Below are positions 26,389-34,454 of a stretch of DNA of 34,454 nucleotides, piece by piece. Each line of letters opens with the position of its first letter. The first letter of the stretch is position 1. The notes under the pieces are model-generated. The model was given only the letters and a program-made list of their open reading frames with translations. It was not told the DNA's origin and made no database searches. The stretch covers positions 1 to 34,454 of the forward strand of contig JAIEPK010000589.1 in the NCBI GenBank assembly GCA_019749875.1. Reading direction: 5' to 3'. Both the position numbers and the translations under genes were made by a program. The stretch comes from Candidatus Binatia bacterium. GTDB taxonomy: Bacteria > Desulfobacterota > Binatia > UBA12015.

Positions 26389-28125
26389 TCACTCCCGTGC
26401 GGCCGCCGACAGGATCACGACGGACTCGGCGGCGAGCCAGACCCCGTCGTCGGTGACGCGCAGGTCGCCGTCGGGCGAGGCGAGCGAGACCCTCCGCCCC
26501 GCGCCGCGCAACGGCACCCGCTGCGCGGCCGAGCCCAGATTGCAGACCACCGCGGCGGCCCCGCGCTCTACGACGAGCCAGCGCGCATCCTCGTCGAACG
26601 AGACGCGCGTGCGCTCGAGCCGCGGATCGCACAGATCGGGCTCCGCACGGCGCAGCCGGATCAGGTCCCGATACCAGCGCAGCATCGCCGCGTGCGGCTC
26701 GCTCTGGAGCTCGGCCCAGTCGAGACGCGAGCGATCCAGCGTCGCCGCGGCCTGCGGATCGGGCACCTCGCCCTGCCACGCGAACGCGGCGAACTCCCGC
26801 TTGCGTCCTTCGCGCACCGCCGTCGCGAGCGCCTCGTCGCGGTGTGCGGTGAAGTACTGGAACGGCGACGACGACGCCCATTCCTCGCCCTGGAAGAGCA
26901 GCGGCACGAACGGCGACGTCAGCAGCAGCGCGGCGCCGATGCGCGCCCGCGCCGCTCCGGCGAGGTGCTCGAGGCGCTCGCCGGTCGCGCGATTGCCGAT
27001 CTGGTCGTGGTTCTGCAGGAAGACCACGAAGCGCGTGCCGTCGAGGCCGGCCGTGCCGCGCCCGTGCCGCCGCCGCCGATGCGGCGAGTAGCGCCCGTCG
27101 TACGACCAGCCGCGCTCGAGCGCGCGCGCGAGCTCGGCGAGCGGGCCGAAATCCTCGTAGTAGCCGTGCCGCTCACCGGTCAGGACCGCGTGCAGCGCGT
27201 GGTGCACGTCGTCGCTCCACTGCGCGTCGAGCCCGTAGCCGCCGGCTTCGGGAGCATGCAGCAGCCGCGGGTCGTTCAGGTCGCTCTCGGCGATCACGGC
27301 GACGTGCTTGCCGAGCGCCGCGCCCGCCGCGTGCACGGCTCGCGAGAGCTCCTCCAGGACGTGCGTCGCCGAGAAGTCGAAGATCGCGTGCACGGCGTCG
27401 AGTCGCAGGCCGTCGACGTGATAGTCACGCACCCAGCCGACCGCATTGTCGATCACGAAGCGTCGCACGGCGTCGCTGCCGGCATCGTCGTAGTTGACGG
27501 CCGCCCCCCACGGCGTGCGGTAGCGCTCGGTGAAGTACGGCCCGAAGCGCCCGAGATAGTTCCCGGACGGGCCGAGATGGTTGTAGACCACGTCGAGCAC
27601 CACGCCGAGTCCGCGCGCGTGACAGGCGTCGACCAGGCGCTTCAGGCCCTCCGGACCTCCGTAGGGAGCGAAGGGCGCGTACAGCGCGACGCCGTCGTAC
27701 CCCCAGCCGTGCGTCCCGTCGAACGCGGCCACCGGCAGCAGCTCGACGTGCGTCACGCCGAGCGCGACCAGGTGATCGAGGTGCGCGATCGCGCCGTCGA
27801 AGGTGCCTGCGCGGCTGAACGTGCCGACGTGCAGCTCGTAGAGGATCGCTCCTTCGAGCGGCGGCGCGCGAAAACCCGCGTCGTGCCAGACGTAGGCATC
27901 GTGGCGCACGAGGCACGAGCGTGCGTGGACGCCGTCCGGCTGCGATCCGGACCGGGGATCGGGCAGCTCGTCGCCGTCGATCACGTACGCGTAGGCGTCG
28001 CCGTCCTCCGCCGCTGCGCGCGTGCTCCAGGAGCCGTCGTCGTCGCGCCGCATGGGCGTCCGCTGGTCGCGCAACGCGAGCTCCACCGTGCTCGCGTGCG
28101 GAGCCCACACCCGGAATTCGTGCAT
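26389..28125 (-). CDS. treZ: Malto-oligosyltrehalose trehalohydrolase TreZ
   Basis: TreZ cuts free trehalose from the end of maltooligosyl-trehalose made by TreY. The 578-residue protein has an N-terminal CBM48-like domain (FRVWAPHASTVELAL), then a GH13 barrel with ILYELHVGTFS (94-104), nucleophile D243 (VDGLRLDAVHAI), acid E280 (VIAESDLND) and D374 (FLQNHDQIGN), the last being a strong TreZ signature. A beta domain closes it. The start ATG at 28125 has AGGAG 6 bases ahead. It lies 23 bp downstream of treY in the same direction, the usual pair. Length is normal. Confidence 0.96.
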   Translation of the reverse strand: MHEFRVWAPHASTVELALRDQRTPMRRDDDGSWSTRAAAEDGDAYAYVIDGDELPDPRSGSQPDGVHARSCLVRHDAYVWHDAGFRAPPLEGAILYELHVGTFSRAGTFDGAIAHLDHLVALGVTHVELLPVAAFDGTHGWGYDGVALYAPFAPYGGPEGLKRLVDACHARGLGVVLDVVYNHLGPSGNYLGRFGPYFTERYRTPWGAAVNYDDAGSDAVRRFVIDNAVGWVRDYHVDGLRLDAVHAIFDFSATHVLEELSRAVHAAGAALGKHVAVIAESDLNDPRLLHAPEAGGYGLDAQWSDDVHHALHAVLTGERHGYYEDFGPLAELARALERGWSYDGRYSPHRRRRHGRGTAGLDGTRFVVFLQNHDQIGNRATGERLEHLAGAARARIGAALLLTSPFVPLLFQGEEWASSSPFQYFTAHRDEALATAVREGRKREFAAFAWQGEVPDPQAAATLDRSRLDWAELQSEPHAAMLRWYRDLIRLRRAEPDLCDPRLERTRVSFDEDARWLVVERGAAAVVCNLGSAAQRVPLRGAGRRVSLASPDGDLRVTDDGVWLAAESVVILSAAARE

Positions 28126-28148
28126 CGTCGCTCCTCTCTGAACGAGGC

Positions 28149-30797
28149 TCACGCGTCACGCGTCAGCAGGGCGACCGGCAGCTCGCCGAGCAGATCCGAA
28201 AGTGGCGTCGGACCACCGTCGTGGGTGCGCTGGCCCAGGACGTCACGCCAGGGGCCGGGCGGCAACTCGACCGACGTTCCCTGCCAGTCCCCGGCGAGCT
28301 TGATGGGCAGCCGCACGCCCAGCGCGATCACCCGCTCGCCCCGCGCGTACGCGACGACATGCTGCGCCCGGCTGCCGGTTGCCCACAGCGGACGGTAGGT
28401 GCCCCGCGCGTCGAACGCCTCGGGGATCGCGCGTCGCACCGCGAGCGCCTGCCGAACCAGCCAGAGCTTCGGCAGACCGTCGTCGACGCGCGCGCGAACC
28501 TCGGCGATGGTCGCGTCCTTCAGCTCGTCGAGCAGGCGCGCGCGGCGCGCGAAGTCCACCGGACGCCGGTTGTCGGGATCGACCAGGCTCAGATCCCAGA
28601 TCTCGGAGCCCTGATACACGTCCGGCACGCCCGGCGAGGTGAGCTTGAGCAGCTCCTGGACGAGCGCGTTGTCGCGACCGGGAGCGACCAGCGCCGCGAC
28701 GAAGGCCTGCAGGTCGCCGACGAAGTCGGCGTCGGCCAGCACCGCCTGCGCGAACGTCCGCACGCCTTCCTCGTAGACCGCGTTGGGCTGCGTCCAGCTG
28801 GTCTGCTCCTTCATCTCGCGACAGGCCTTCTCGAGGTAGGCGACCACGCGCTCGCTCTCGATCGGCCACGCCCCGACGACCGTCTGATAGATGAGGTACT
28901 CGACGTTGCGGTCGGGCGTGGCGCCGCCCCAGTGCTTCTCGTTGAGCTTCGACCAGCGCTCGATCGCGGTCGCCCAGAGCTCGGGGATCTCGGACAGCAG
29001 CGCCAGGCGCGCGCGCACGTCGGCGCTGCGCTTGGTGTCGTGCGTCGAGGTCGCCAGCAGCGTCCGCGGCCAGCGGCTCGTGACCTCCGACGACGCGCGA
29101 TGCAGCTCCTCGACCGGGGTGCCGAACTGCAGCGGCTCGCCGCCGACCTCGTTGAGCGCGACGAAGCGCTCGTAGACGTAGAAAGCCGTGTCCTCGACGC
29201 CCTTCGCCATCGTCGGCGCGGACAGCTGCTGGAAGCGTGTCGCGAGCTCGCCCTCGCGCGCCCCCGCGACGCGCAGCAGCAGCACGTCGCCGAGGAAATC
29301 GAACGCGGACGGATCGAGGTCGGGGCGGTTCGCCTTGGCGCATCGGACCGCGGCCTCGACCACCGCGACGTCCTCCGCCGCGACCTCGTGGAGCGGCGCG
29401 CGCACGTACGAGCGGTAGACGCTCATGCAGGCGAGCGTCTCGCGCAGCACCTCGTGCAGCTCGTGGCGCGTGTAGTCACGATGCCGGCGGTGCTGCTCGC
29501 AGACCGCGACGAAGAGCGCGGTCAGCCGGTTCACGTCGCTGCCGAGGAGATCGCGCAGCACCTGGTGCTTCTTCTCGCGCACGATCTCCGTGAGCGTCGC
29601 GAGACGACCGGTGAAGCGCTCGTAGAGCTTGGTGAGTGCCGCTTCGCCGCTCGGATCGATCAACACCCCGGTCGCGCGTCGCGCGAACTCGTAGCCGGTC
29701 GTGCCGTCGATCGGCCAGTCCTCGCGCAGCCGCTCGTCGCCGCTCAAGATCTTCTCGACCAGCAGCCACGCGTCGGGCGCATCGCCGCGCAGACGCTCCA
29801 GATACCCCTTCGGATCGCGCAGCCCGTCGACGTGGTCGATGCGCAGCCCGTCGACGGTGCCGTCGCGGACCCAGCGCAGCACGAGGGCATGCACGCTGTC
29901 GAACACGCTCTCGTCCTCCATGCGCAGCGCGATCAACGTGTCGATGTCGAAGAAGCGGCGATACGTGAGGTCGCGATCGGCGGCCCGCCAGAAGGCGAGT
30001 CGGTAGTTCTGACGCTCCAGCAGCGCGTCGAGCGCATCGACGTCGGCATTCATGGCGTCGATCGTCGCGTCCAGCGCGGCACCGACCTCGGGCCGATCGG
30101 CGACCAGCCGTGCGAGTGCATCGAGCAGGCGCACGGACTCGCGGTGGCGCAGCTGCACGTTGATCGGATCGGTCGCGGTCGCGTCGGGCAGACGCCGCAG
30201 GTCCTCGGCGAGGGCGCACAGCTCCTCGACACCACTGCGCTCGGCCGCGCCCCGCAGCAGCACGTCGAGCGTGCGTGGACTCACGGGGAACTCGTGCTCG
30301 TGGTAGCGCAGCACGATCTCCACCCCGCGCCGCTGCAAATGAAGCTCACCCGCCTCGAGAACGCGCCCGTAGTGATCGCCCAGGACCGGCAGCAGGAGCG
30401 TGTCCCGCATCCGCTCCTCGGGCGCGTGCCACTCGATGTCGAAGAATGCGGCGAAGCGGCTCGCCGCACCGTTCGCGAGCACGTCCCACCAGAGGGCATT
30501 GGCCCGACCGGCGACCGCCATGTGGTTCGGGACGACGTCGATCAGCTGCGACAGGCCGTACGTTTCCAGCGCATCGCACATCGCACGGTGCGCCGCCTCG
30601 CCGCCCAGACGCGGCTCGACGCGCGTGTGGTCGACGACGTCGTAGCCGTGCGTGCCGCTCGCCGACGCGAGGTAGGGCGACGTGTAGACGTGGCTGATCC
30701 CGAGCTGCGCGAGGTAGCTCGCGATCTCGCCGACCTGCGCAAAGCCGAGGCCGGCGCCGAGCTGCAGGCGATAGGTCGCGCGCGGCGCCACCCTCAC
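28149..30797 (-). CDS. treY: Malto-oligosyltrehalose synthase TreY
   Basis: TreY turns the reducing-end glucose of a maltodextrin into a trehalose unit. The 882-residue protein starts with the family pattern TYRLQLGAGLGFAQV and GISHVYTSPYLASASGTHGYDV. The catalytic residues are D321 (VDGLRIDHVDGL), E348 (LLVEKILSGDE) and D587 (STHDTKRSADVRAR). The start is GTG at 30797, which overlaps the stop of the exported protein gene upstream by 4 bases (GTGA), so translation is probably coupled. treZ follows at 23 bp. With GlgX this gives glycogen-to-trehalose conversion, a usual answer to drying or salt stress. Confidence 0.97.
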   Translation of the reverse strand: MRVAPRATYRLQLGAGLGFAQVGEIASYLAQLGISHVYTSPYLASASGTHGYDVVDHTRVEPRLGGEAAHRAMCDALETYGLSQLIDVVPNHMAVAGRANALWWDVLANGAASRFAAFFDIEWHAPEERMRDTLLLPVLGDHYGRVLEAGELHLQRRGVEIVLRYHEHEFPVSPRTLDVLLRGAAERSGVEELCALAEDLRRLPDATATDPINVQLRHRESVRLLDALARLVADRPEVGAALDATIDAMNADVDALDALLERQNYRLAFWRAADRDLTYRRFFDIDTLIALRMEDESVFDSVHALVLRWVRDGTVDGLRIDHVDGLRDPKGYLERLRGDAPDAWLLVEKILSGDERLREDWPIDGTTGYEFARRATGVLIDPSGEAALTKLYERFTGRLATLTEIVREKKHQVLRDLLGSDVNRLTALFVAVCEQHRRHRDYTRHELHEVLRETLACMSVYRSYVRAPLHEVAAEDVAVVEAAVRCAKANRPDLDPSAFDFLGDVLLLRVAGAREGELATRFQQLSAPTMAKGVEDTAFYVYERFVALNEVGGEPLQFGTPVEELHRASSEVTSRWPRTLLATSTHDTKRSADVRARLALLSEIPELWATAIERWSKLNEKHWGGATPDRNVEYLIYQTVVGAWPIESERVVAYLEKACREMKEQTSWTQPNAVYEEGVRTFAQAVLADADFVGDLQAFVAALVAPGRDNALVQELLKLTSPGVPDVYQGSEIWDLSLVDPDNRRPVDFARRARLLDELKDATIAEVRARVDDGLPKLWLVRQALAVRRAIPEAFDARGTYRPLWATGSRAQHVVAYARGERVIALGVRLPIKLAGDWQGTSVELPPGPWRDVLGQRTHDGGPTPLSDLLGELPVALLTRDA

Positions 30798-31225
30798 GGG
30801 ACGACGGCGCGCGGATTGGCCGCGGTCGGCTCGTACCAGTGCTCGGAGAAGCTCAGCACGCGCACGACCGTCTCGAAGTGGCCGTCGGCACGTGCCGGCT
30901 CGGTCGGCAGGTCGTAGCGGAACTGCGCTCGCCCGTTTGCGGGGATCGGCTGCTCGACCCGCACCACCGTGCCGCTGCCGGGATTGTCCTCACCAGGCTG
31001 CATCTCCTTCTCCCAGCGCCACTGCCGCTCGACCATCAGCCGCACGTCGCGCACCTCGTGATCGGTCTCGTTGACCACCCAGCCGGTGACCGATGCACCG
31101 TCGCTGCGCACGTCGCGCACCTCGAGCCCGCTCGGCGCGTCCGCCGCACGAGCCCCCGTCGCGGCGAGCGCGAGGAGCATGCAGAGCGAGAAGGTCGTCA
31201 AGGCCGTTTTCTGCAAGAGCTTCAC
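30794..31225 (-). CDS. Exported protein with FxLYD-like beta domain, first gene of treYZ operon
   Basis: A 143-residue protein whose GTG start (31225) gives a good signal peptide (LLQKTALTTFSLCMLLALAATGARA). An ATG at 31291 would put 22 extra polar residues ahead of the signal. The mature part is a single beta sandwich: VRDVRSDGASVTGWVVNETDHEVRDVRLMVERQW looks like the FxLYD-type domain, in which a new backbone substitution keeps contacts between strands. It ends with LSFSEHWYEP. Its stop overlaps the treY start by 4 bases, an odd partner for cytoplasmic trehalose enzymes. Function unknown; I infer a periplasmic role. Confidence 0.75.
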   Translation of the reverse strand: MKLLQKTALTTFSLCMLLALAATGARAADAPSGLEVRDVRSDGASVTGWVVNETDHEVRDVRLMVERQWRWEKEMQPGEDNPGSGTVVRVEQPIPANGRAQFRYDLPTEPARADGHFETVVRVLSFSEHWYEPTAANPRAVVP

Positions 31226-31428
31226 GTTGGTTGCCCCCTGTTCCCCCGGATCGGCCCGGGCACGCGCGCTGCGCTGCAAGCACACGGCCAACCTCGAGGC
31301 CGCCTGAATCCATGCAGTTCGGCGCTCCGAGGCCGCACCGCGCGGACGAAGTTACAAGCCCGACGCCCGATTCCACACCGCTTCCAGGTCCCCGGCGGGG
31401 CGGCACGGATCGTGGAGCGCGAGCGGGC

Positions 31429-33037
31429 ATGCAGTCATCCGACGATCAGCCATCCGCCGATCCGTTCGCCGCCGACCGCGATGCCGTGACGGCGTGGGAG
31501 CACGACTCCCGTCAAGCGCGAAGCGACGGGCGCAGGCTGGTGCGCGTGCCGCTGCGCAGCGACGCCGAGTGCGACGTCTGCGTCGTCGGCGCAGGCATCT
31601 TTGGGTTGACGGCGGCCTATCTGCTGCAGCACGCCGGGCGCCGCACGATCGTGCTCGACGACGGTCCGATCGCCGGCGGCCAGAGCGCGCGTACCACCGC
31701 CCACCTCGCGACCGCGATCGACGGACGCTTCAGCGCGATCGAGAGCGCGCACGGGCGCGACAAGGCGCGCCTGGTCGCGGAAAGCCATGCCGCCGCGATC
31801 GCGACCATCGAGGACGTCGTGCGCGAGGAGCGCATCGCCTGCGACCTGCGCCGGGTCGACGGCTTCCTGTGCGCGGCGAGCACGGACCCCGATCACCTTC
31901 GCGCGCTGCACGACGAGCGCGACGCCGCCGCGCGCGCGGGGCTCGAGGTCGAGCTGCTCGCACGACCGCCGGTGCGCGGCCTCGGCGATGGTCCGTGCCT
32001 GCGCTTCGCCGCGCAGGGGCATCTGCAGCCCTTGCTGTACCTTGCCGGTCTGGCCGAGGCGTTCGAGCGCGCCGGTGGGCAGATCTACACGGGAACGCGC
32101 GCGGCCTCGCTCGAGGGCGGCTCGCTCGCGCGCGTGCTCTCGACCGACGGCCGCACGATCGCGTGCAAGGCGATCGTGGTCGCGACCGGGACGCCGATCA
32201 CCGACGGCGTCGTCGTGCACGCGCGGCAGGCCCCGTACATGACGTACGTCGTGTCCGCGCCGATCGACGGCCACGACGTCGCTGACGTCCTGCTCTGGGA
32301 CACGGCCGAGCCGTACCACTACGTGCGCCTCGCCGGGATCGATGCTGGCGGGACGCGACGCCTGATCGTCGGCGGCGAGGACCACAAGACCGGCCACGCG
32401 CGCGACGGCGCCGAGCGCTTCGCGCGCCTCGAGCGCTGGGCGCGCGAGCGCTTTCCCGAGATCGGCCCGTTCGATCGCCGCTGGGCCGGCCAGGTGTTCG
32501 AGCCGGCGGACTTGCTCGCGTTCATCGGGCGCGATCCGCTCGGTGACGAGAACGTGTTCATCGGCACCGGGTTCTCCGGCAACGGCTACACGTACGGTAC
32601 GCTGGCCGGCCTGCTGGTGCGCGACCTGGTGTGCGGTCGCGACAATCCCTGGCGCGCCGTGTACGACCCCGGCCGCTTCCCGGCCGACGCGCGCTCGGTC
32701 GGTCGGCTGGTGCGCGAGAACCTGGACGTCGCGGCTCGCTATGCCGACTGGCTCCGGCCGGGCGAGGTCACGAGCGAGACCGCGATCGCCGCCGGCGACG
32801 GCGCGATCGTACGGCGCGGGCTCGACCGGATCGCCGTCTACCGCGACGTCGACGGCACGCTCCACCGTTGCCACGCGGCCTGCCCCCACCTCGGCTGCAG
32901 CGTCGCCTGGAACCCTGCCGAGCGGACGTGGGACTGCCCGTGTCACGGCTCGCGCTTCACGGCCACGGGGCGACTGATCGTCGGCCCGGCAAATGACGAC
33001 CTGCGCGTGCTCGAGGCGCGCCGCGACGGGGAACGCA

Positions 33038-33060
<23 letters not shown>
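31429..33060 (+). CDS. FAD-dependent oxidoreductase with C-terminal Rieske [2Fe-2S] domain
   Basis: The 543-residue protein has an N-terminal DAO-type FAD domain: CVVGAGIFGLTAAYLL with G54-A55-G56, an ARTTAHLATA block after it, and FIGTGFSGNGYTYG for the second FAD contact (about 380). The Rieske domain at about 450-535 has the cluster ligands C485/H487 (CPHLGC) and C503/H506 (CPCH), plus the disulfide pair C490/C505. The family, typified by YhfW of Bacillus, is cytoplasmic and its substrate is unknown; electrons would flow between FAD and the cluster. The ATG at 31429 follows GAGCGGGC. It overlaps the next SDR gene by 23 bases. Confidence 0.93.
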
Positions 33061-33916
<856 letters not shown>

Positions 33917-33927
33917 GCCACCGGCTC

Positions 33928-33966
33928 GGCGAACCACCCCGCCGGGCGCGCGCCCGGCGAACCACC
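33928..33966. repeat. 20-bp perfect palindrome flanked by direct repeats
   Basis: A perfect 20-bp palindrome (33940-33959, half-site CGCCGGGCGC) lies between two copies of GGCGAACCACC (33928-33938 and 33956-33966); the right copy shares 4 bases with the palindrome. The element lies 11 bp after the SDR stop and 17 bp before the next gene start. It may be a terminator or attenuator, or a small REP-like element. No T-run is seen. Confidence 0.6.
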
Positions 33967-33983
33967 GATGGGGAGGGCGACCA

Positions 33984-34454
33984 ATGGAGCGGAGAATGGA
34001 TCGCGAGCGCTGGCGCGACGGTGCATGGCGCGCCGATCGTGAGGACCCGAGAGGCCGTGCGTACGACGATGATCACGCGGCGCCGGGCCACGAGTGGGAG
34101 CACGAGCGCACCGCGGGCGCGCAGCGACGCGGCGAGCGCTCGTGGGAAGCATCCCCGCGCGCCCCGGAGCGCCGCCACGGCGCACATGGGAGTGCGAACG
34201 ACGACGCCCGCGGCGGCCTGCGCGACGAACGACCTCATCGTCGGCCTGACGAGGGCCCGGGGCGGTTCGGCGAGCGCAGCGACGCGGGCCACGGCGACTG
34301 GTCCGCCGAAAGCCCCGACGACGAGTGCATGGATGGCTGGCGCAGCGAGCGTCGTCTGGCCGGGGGCGGCGTCGACGATGGCGGCGCGAGCGCACGCCAC
34401 GACACCGGCAGACACGGCGCGGCCGAGCGCCGCGGTCCCGACCTGCACGGCGCC
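33984..34454 (+). CDS. Partial hydrophilic Arg/Asp/Gly/His-rich protein, C-terminus outside window
   Basis: An ATG at 33984, preceded by GGGGAGGG at 6 bases, opens a frame with no stop before the window ends; 157 codons are visible. The protein is almost devoid of hydrophobic residues and rich in Arg, Asp, Glu, Gly and His, with short WRD, WRA, WSA and WRS motifs spaced along it. It looks disordered. A similar charged, Trp-dotted N-terminal region occurs in front of BON domains in stress proteins of several proteobacteria, so a BON domain may follow beyond the edge. The strong ribosome site supports a real gene. Its place after the stress-type SDR fits. Confidence 0.65.
   Translation, partial: MERRMDRERWRDGAWRADREDPRGRAYDDDHAAPGHEWEHERTAGAQRRGERSWEASPRAPERRHGAHGSANDDARGGLRDERPHRRPDEGPGRFGERSDAGHGDWSAESPDDECMDGWRSERRLAGGGVDDGGASARHDTGRHGAAERRGPDLHGA

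Overview
The window is a very GC-rich, gene-dense chromosomal segment from a flagellated, diderm (Gram-negative) bacterium. The envelope genes support this: flagellar filament genes, a LolA-like lipoprotein-sorting protein, RND/MMPL export and lipoproteins. Codons almost always end in G or C, so nearly every real gene carries a long open shadow frame on the other strand. The gene mix fits a delta-proteobacterial or Binatota-like lineage, but the sequence alone does not fix the taxon. I saw no rRNA, tRNA, CRISPR array, transposase or integrase.

Left part (1-5.3 kb): a minus-strand filament-assembly operon, fliC - flaG - fliD - fliS - (partial FliT-like). A divergent LolA-like envelope gene and a class I glutamine amidotransferase follow. 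From 5.3 to 8.6 kb, a minus-strand unit holds two short-chain dehydrogenases (SDRs) and an endoglycoceramidase-like GH5 lipoprotein. It is divergent from a TetR regulator and an MMPL/RND permease (8.7-11.6 kb). The divergent spacer holds two inverted repeats whose centres lie 20 bp apart, good candidates for the TetR operators.

Middle part (11.7-21.5 kb): a phospholipase-D/VTT (DedA-like) membrane fusion protein, preceded by a possible 18-codon leader ORF. Next comes a large CHASE1-PAS-GAF-HisKA-HATPase-REC hybrid histidine kinase whose stop overlaps the GTG start of an AI-2E-family permease with a soluble C-terminal domain. The kinase is divergent from an NtrC-type sigma-54 activator and a stand-alone receiver protein.

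Right part (21.5-34.5 kb): glycogen/trehalose and stress functions. GlgX (TreX-like debranching), TreY and TreZ together give the glycogen-to-trehalose route. treY overlaps a small exported protein gene by 4 bp, and treZ follows 23 bp later. Between glgX and treZ are an EEP-family hydrolase and two small threonine-rich envelope proteins. At the right edge a FAD oxidoreductase with a C-terminal Rieske domain overlaps a YghA/YhdF-type SDR, followed by an Arg/Asp/Gly/His-rich hydrophilic protein cut by the window end.

Two gene remnants bracket glgX: the 5' end of a metallophosphoesterase (about 21540-21735, minus) and the 3' end of an SRPBCC/cyclase gene (24310-24423, plus). The block between them looks inserted or exchanged. 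I see no single clearly novel system. The best leads are this rearranged block, the kinase-permease fusion-like pairing, the leader ORF of the PLD-VTT gene, the tandem operators, and the SDR/GH5 versus TetR/RND divergent locus.
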